From contig CAIKBN010000147.1 in assembly GCA_903825675.1 (NCBI GenBank), positions 1 to 6,882 on the forward strand: DNA of 6,882 bases, read 5' to 3'. The position numbers and the translations under genes were made by a program. Below, one piece after another: positions 4,400 through 6,882 of this stretch. The first letter of the stretch is position 1. Every line of letters begins with the position of its first letter. The stretch is from an uncultured archaeon. GTDB lineage: Archaea > Aenigmatarchaeota > Aenigmatarchaeia > GW2011-AR5. A model generated the notes under the pieces. It searched no databases, had not been told where the DNA came from, and was given only the letters and a program-made list of their open reading frames with translations.

Positions 4400-4924
4400 A
4401 TGGCAGAACAACTAAGGCTGAATATTATAGACAACGAAATTAAGGCATATCTGGATCAGCTAACTGAGTCTCATGAAGATTAGGAAGAAGAGACAGGGCT
4501 AAGTATTACTAGGGGTATTCAGCTTAATCTGTTCCGTTATTTTAAGCCAAAACTTTTGGAAGAGCTAGCAAAAGAGAGGCCTACAGGTCTTTTAGGTAGG
4601 CTATATGACGAAATCTGCAAATGCGGCACTAATAATCCTCGCGGTGAAATAGAGAGGATGGCAGAGGATGCCTTTTACAGGGGCATTATAAGCGACAGAG
4701 AGCATACTGTGCTTAAATACAGGATACCTTTTCACGGGATTGAGCGTGAAACCTTAGAAAAAGTGGGAGTAGGTATTATAAAGAAAAGAATAGTTAGAGA
4801 ACAGGGAATCTGCAGAGAGGCTGTGAGACATTTAGAAGCTACTGCATACGGGAAATTATACATGCATTACATAAATGGTGTAAAATATAGAGGCGATAAG
4901 ATTCAATGGCCTATGGGCTATTAA
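4400..4924 (+). CDS. Probable DNA-binding protein (RHH-like N-terminus, sigma-70 region-4-like C-terminal half) interrupted by in-frame TAG
   Basis: Reading from ATG 4400, one frame runs 174 codons to TAA 4924, broken only by TAG at codon 28 (4481-4483). Residues 5-50 look like a ribbon-helix-helix domain: strand LRLNII, helix EIKAYLDQL, turn ETGLS, helix ITRGIQLNLFRYF. Residues about 97-154 resemble sigma-70 region 4: SDREHTVLKYR, TLEKVG, then CREAVRHLEATAYGKL, comparable to the family's RERVRQIEARALRKL, with about nine extra residues between the two helices. A regulator acting on nearby promoters is an inference. If the TAG is a true stop, the downstream part (from TTG 4556 or ATG 4658) could be made alone, or the gene is a pseudogene. 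The PLD gene follows by 23 nt. Confidence 0.7.
4481..4483 (+). other. In-frame TAG (amber) codon 28 of the DNA-binding protein gene
   Basis: TAG falls between HED and EEETGLS, in the loop before the second helix of the RHH-like domain. Both flanks encode plausible parts of one domain in the same frame. One base change would give CAG, AAG or GAG (Q, K or E). Possible explanations are a nonsense mutation, a sequence error, readthrough, or pyrrolysine insertion. Confidence 0.85.
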
Positions 4925-4947
4925 AAAACTGGTTTCTTAATGATTCT

Positions 4948-6108
4948 ATGCGAAAACTGCTTTTGGTTGCGATTGTTGTGCTTTCTGGCATTGCATCTGC
5001 TGCTGATATAACAGCATTTCTGAGCCCTGACAGAAGCTATGATGCGCTGACGGGTTTTCTGGATGGTGCAAAAGAACTAAAGATAGCCAGCTACACCTTT
5101 GATTCAGCAAATATTGCAAAAGAATTGATAAAATTAGATGCAAATATTACGCTTTTAGTGGAAGCAAGCCCTGTTGGAGGCTTGCAAGATAAAGAGATAC
5201 TTTGCGAGCTAGAGAAAAATGGCATTGCTGTTTATCTTTACAACGGCTCAGCACGCTTTATGCATGCAAAATACATGGTTAAAGGCAGCGCAGTTTTAGT
5301 AACAACTGAAAACTTCGGTTCCAGCGGCTTTGGGGATTGCAAGGGCAGCCGCGGCTGGGGAGCTATAGTTAATGACAGCACGACTGCAAGGGAATTCTCT
5401 TATATTTTTGACAAAGATCTGCAGGACTCTGTGCGATTTTCCTGTGGTCTGGATAATTACACTATTGATTATAATGAAAAAAGTATTTGTCAGAATATTT
5501 TTGAGATAAAAAACTATAAGGATCAGAAAATAAAAATGATATTTGCGCCTGATGCTGCACCAGCTGTTCTGGATTTAATAAACTCATCAAAAAAGGCTAT
5601 CTATATAGAACAATTCTATATCTACCGCTACTGGGATAACAATAAGCCTAATCTGTTTTTGGAGGCTGTTATAGACAAGGCAAGAGAGGGCGTGGATGTC
5701 AAAATATTACTGGATAACACATGGTATCATCTAGAGGAAGCTGATAAAAACAGCAATCTGAACACAGCTGATTACATAAACGGTATTGCTAGGGATGAAA
5801 ACCTAAGCTTAGAGGCAAGGTTAGCTGATATGCAGGCAATTGGTGTAAACGAACTGCACGTCAAGGGCGTTATTGTTGATGATGAGGCTGTTTTTGTTTC
5901 GAGTATTAACTGGAATGAGAATTCACCGCGCAACAACCGCGAGGCTGGTGTGGTTATAACTGGCAATGCAGCAGATTACTTTGCTAAGACGTTCATGTAC
6001 GACTGGAATGGCGGTGTTGCAGTTAATACAGACATAAAATGGCTAATTTTGGTTATAGTTGTTCTTGCTTTAGTGATGGCTTTTGTTCTTAATAGAAGGC
6101 GAAAATAG
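4948..6108 (+). CDS. Secreted, C-terminally anchored phospholipase D-superfamily protein
   Basis: This encodes 386 residues. I chose ATG 4948 because it begins a clean signal peptide (MRKLLLVAIVVLSGIASA, cleavage near residue 18); an in-frame ATG at 4906 overlaps the previous gene and adds a non-signal extension. Two PLD repeats follow. The first has H106-A-K108 then TTENFG, with Gly at 113 where HxKx4D expects Asp. The second is complete, H304-V-K306 and D311, followed by SSINWNENSPRNNREAG. A helix at about residues 365-381 and the tail NRRRK anchor the enzyme with its catalytic part outside the cell. PLD enzymes cleave or transfer phosphodiester bonds in lipids or nucleic acids; the substrate here cannot be told. 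The stop TAG is followed directly by TAA. Confidence 0.92.
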   Translation: MRKLLLVAIVVLSGIASAADITAFLSPDRSYDALTGFLDGAKELKIASYTFDSANIAKELIKLDANITLLVEASPVGGLQDKEILCELEKNGIAVYLYNGSARFMHAKYMVKGSAVLVTTENFGSSGFGDCKGSRGWGAIVNDSTTAREFSYIFDKDLQDSVRFSCGLDNYTIDYNEKSICQNIFEIKNYKDQKIKMIFAPDAAPAVLDLINSSKKAIYIEQFYIYRYWDNNKPNLFLEAVIDKAREGVDVKILLDNTWYHLEEADKNSNLNTADYINGIARDENLSLEARLADMQAIGVNELHVKGVIVDDEAVFVSSINWNENSPRNNREAGVVITGNAADYFAKTFMYDWNGGVAVNTDIKWLILVIVVLALVMAFVLNRRRK

Positions 6109-6120
6109 TAATAGCATAGT

Positions 6121-6169
6121 GTTGTCACTAATATGTAGTAAATAATAGAAAAGCTTAAATAGTGGCAAC
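6121..6169. repeat. Inverted repeat GTTGTCACTA / TAGTGGCAAC spanning a TATA box
   Basis: The arms at 6121-6130 and 6160-6169 are complementary at 9 of 10 positions (10 of 10 in RNA, counting a G-U pair) and are separated by 29 nt. The right arm overlaps the end of the TATA box of the gene at 6195. The left arm also forms a short hairpin, TAGTG-TTGT-CACTA (6117-6130), just after the PLD stop. It could be an operator pair or part of a transcript-end structure. Confidence 0.5.
6150..6161 (+). promoter_or_regulatory. BRE/TATA promoter of the 6195 gene
   Basis: AAAGCTTAAATA, preceded by AGA, is a typical archaeal BRE/TATA element. Its TATA centre is about 37 nt before the ATG at 6195, giving a leader of about 12 nt that contains GGTCATC, one mismatch from the GGTGATC Shine-Dalgarno. 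Confidence 0.7.
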
Positions 6170-6194
6170 GGCTTAATATCCCACGTGGTCATCT

Positions 6195-6882
6195 ATGAAT
6201 ACTCTTGGGGATCTTTTGAAAGGAGCAAATATGGCTTATGGTATGCTATTATCCTCAGCTGGGGATATGGGTGGCTATGATCTACAGGTTTTGGAGTACT
6301 CTACGCCTGAAATACATGAAGCAACTAAAAAAATGTACGAATCAGACGCAGTTCAATTTATTAGTGGCCATTCTAATGTTAAGAGAATTGAAGAGGATGA
6401 CAAAAAGCTGTTAGAGGGTTTTTTTGGAAGACCTATTAGTGTACTAGCCTTGTATAGAGAGGCTGATACAGAAAAATCAGATATATTAGATATATATTTT
6501 GATGACGGTTTAGCTGTAACTGCATTTGGTTCTGGTTCTGATGGCAAAATAAGTTCTTGTGATCTGAAAAAAACATATGATATTCTTGTCTCGCAAGCAC
6601 CGACAATAAAACTTGAATACCAGGTAAATTCCAAAGGAGTAGGCGTATGGGCAGAGCCGTTGTTTGATCAAATTCCCGAGAGTGTGGCTTATCCAAATCT
6701 GGCAGAAAGCGTAGCTAAAAATGGCGGTAAAGGCTATACCGAAGAGTCGCTTAGGGGAGGTGTTGCAATTAATACCGGAAAAATAATGTCAGAAAGGATT
6801 AAGGGCATTCTGGAGCCGCAATACAATGCTATACAAAAAAAATTGCAAAAAGGTGATCGAAGTTTCGGCATTACTGTAGAGC
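6195..6882 (+). CDS. Hypothetical soluble protein (partial, runs off right edge)
   Basis: ATG 6195 opens a frame of 229 complete codons with no stop before the window edge. The start is supported by the TATA element at 6150-6161 and by GGTCATC 2 nt before the ATG. The protein begins MNTLGDLLKGANMAYGMLLS, with no signal peptide and no strong membrane helix. The middle looks beta-rich (SDILDIYFDDGLAVTAFGSG) and is followed by a basic, partly helical region (NTGKIMSERIKGILEPQYNA, then IQKKLQKG). I found no catalytic or binding motif and do not recognise the family. It is separated from the PLD gene by 86 nt with its own promoter, so it is probably regulated independently. Confidence 0.82.
   Translation, partial: MNTLGDLLKGANMAYGMLLSSAGDMGGYDLQVLEYSTPEIHEATKKMYESDAVQFISGHSNVKRIEEDDKKLLEGFFGRPISVLALYREADTEKSDILDIYFDDGLAVTAFGSGSDGKISSCDLKKTYDILVSQAPTIKLEYQVNSKGVGVWAEPLFDQIPESVAYPNLAESVAKNGGKGYTEESLRGGVAINTGKIMSERIKGILEPQYNAIQKKLQKGDRSFGITVE

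Noticed and set aside
4400..4924. Firm claim that the amber codon encodes pyrrolysine
   Set aside because: No pyl genes or tRNA are in the window, and TAG appears as a normal-looking stop in zinc-ribbon copy A, where copy B has TAA at the same place.
4906..4947. ATG 4906 as the start of the PLD gene
   Set aside because: It overlaps the upstream gene and adds residues before a well-formed signal peptide that begins at ATG 4948.
6353..6696. Two minus-strand open frames near the right edge
   Set aside because: They are antisense to the plus-strand gene starting at 6195, which has a clear promoter and an uninterrupted frame of 229 codons.
1..6882. tRNA, rRNA, CRISPR array or insertion sequence
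   Set aside because: No cloverleaf-like segments, regularly spaced repeats or transposase-like proteins were seen on either strand.

Overview
The window looks archaeal. Several genes are preceded by BRE/TATA-type promoters (for example CGAAATC followed by TTTATATATA upstream of the gene starting at 4286), and some of these imply leaderless or very short-leader transcripts (genes at 2076 and 4400). Ribosome-binding sites elsewhere resemble the archaeal GGAGGTGATC anti-SD complement (GTGATCC before 352, GGAGGT before 914). The DNA is AT-rich by eye and gene-dense, with mostly unrecognisable small and membrane proteins. That would fit an uncultivated archaeon, possibly of the DPANN type, but the lineage is inference. 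There is no tRNA, rRNA, transposase, integrase or CRISPR array.

Layout. (1) Positions 1-2076, minus strand: a tight cluster of four membrane-protein genes read leftward (2076-1432, 1418-957, 914-375, 352 to the left edge). Their hydrophobic cores can be aligned with one another, so this is a tandem family of diverged paralogues. The first member also carries a cytosolic coiled coil. (2) Positions 2116-4286, minus strand: two transcription units of unrecognised genes. Unit I is 4286-3843, 3778-3275 and 3258-3139. Unit II is 2982-2257 and 2235-2116. Each unit ends in a 39-residue zinc-ribbon-like protein, and the two copies differ at only 2 residues. The two unit promoters share a BRE/TATA sequence and palindromic sequence near the predicted start site. 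Four of the five genes carry a distinctive GGGGTGTGA-type leader just before the start codon. (3) Positions 4287-4399: a divergent promoter region. (4) Positions 4400-6108, plus strand: a probable DNA-binding protein, with a ribbon-helix-helix-like N-terminus and a sigma-70 region-4-like C-terminal half, interrupted by an in-frame TAG. It is followed by a secreted, C-terminally anchored phospholipase D-superfamily protein. (5) Positions 6195 to the right edge: the 5' part of an unrecognised soluble protein with its own TATA promoter, which lies within an inverted repeat.

How the parts may fit together (inference): a membrane complex built of paralogous subunits, a cell-surface PLD enzyme, and a DNA-binding regulator placed divergently beside two similarly controlled units. 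No gene here has a function I can name with certainty except the PLD superfamily assignment.
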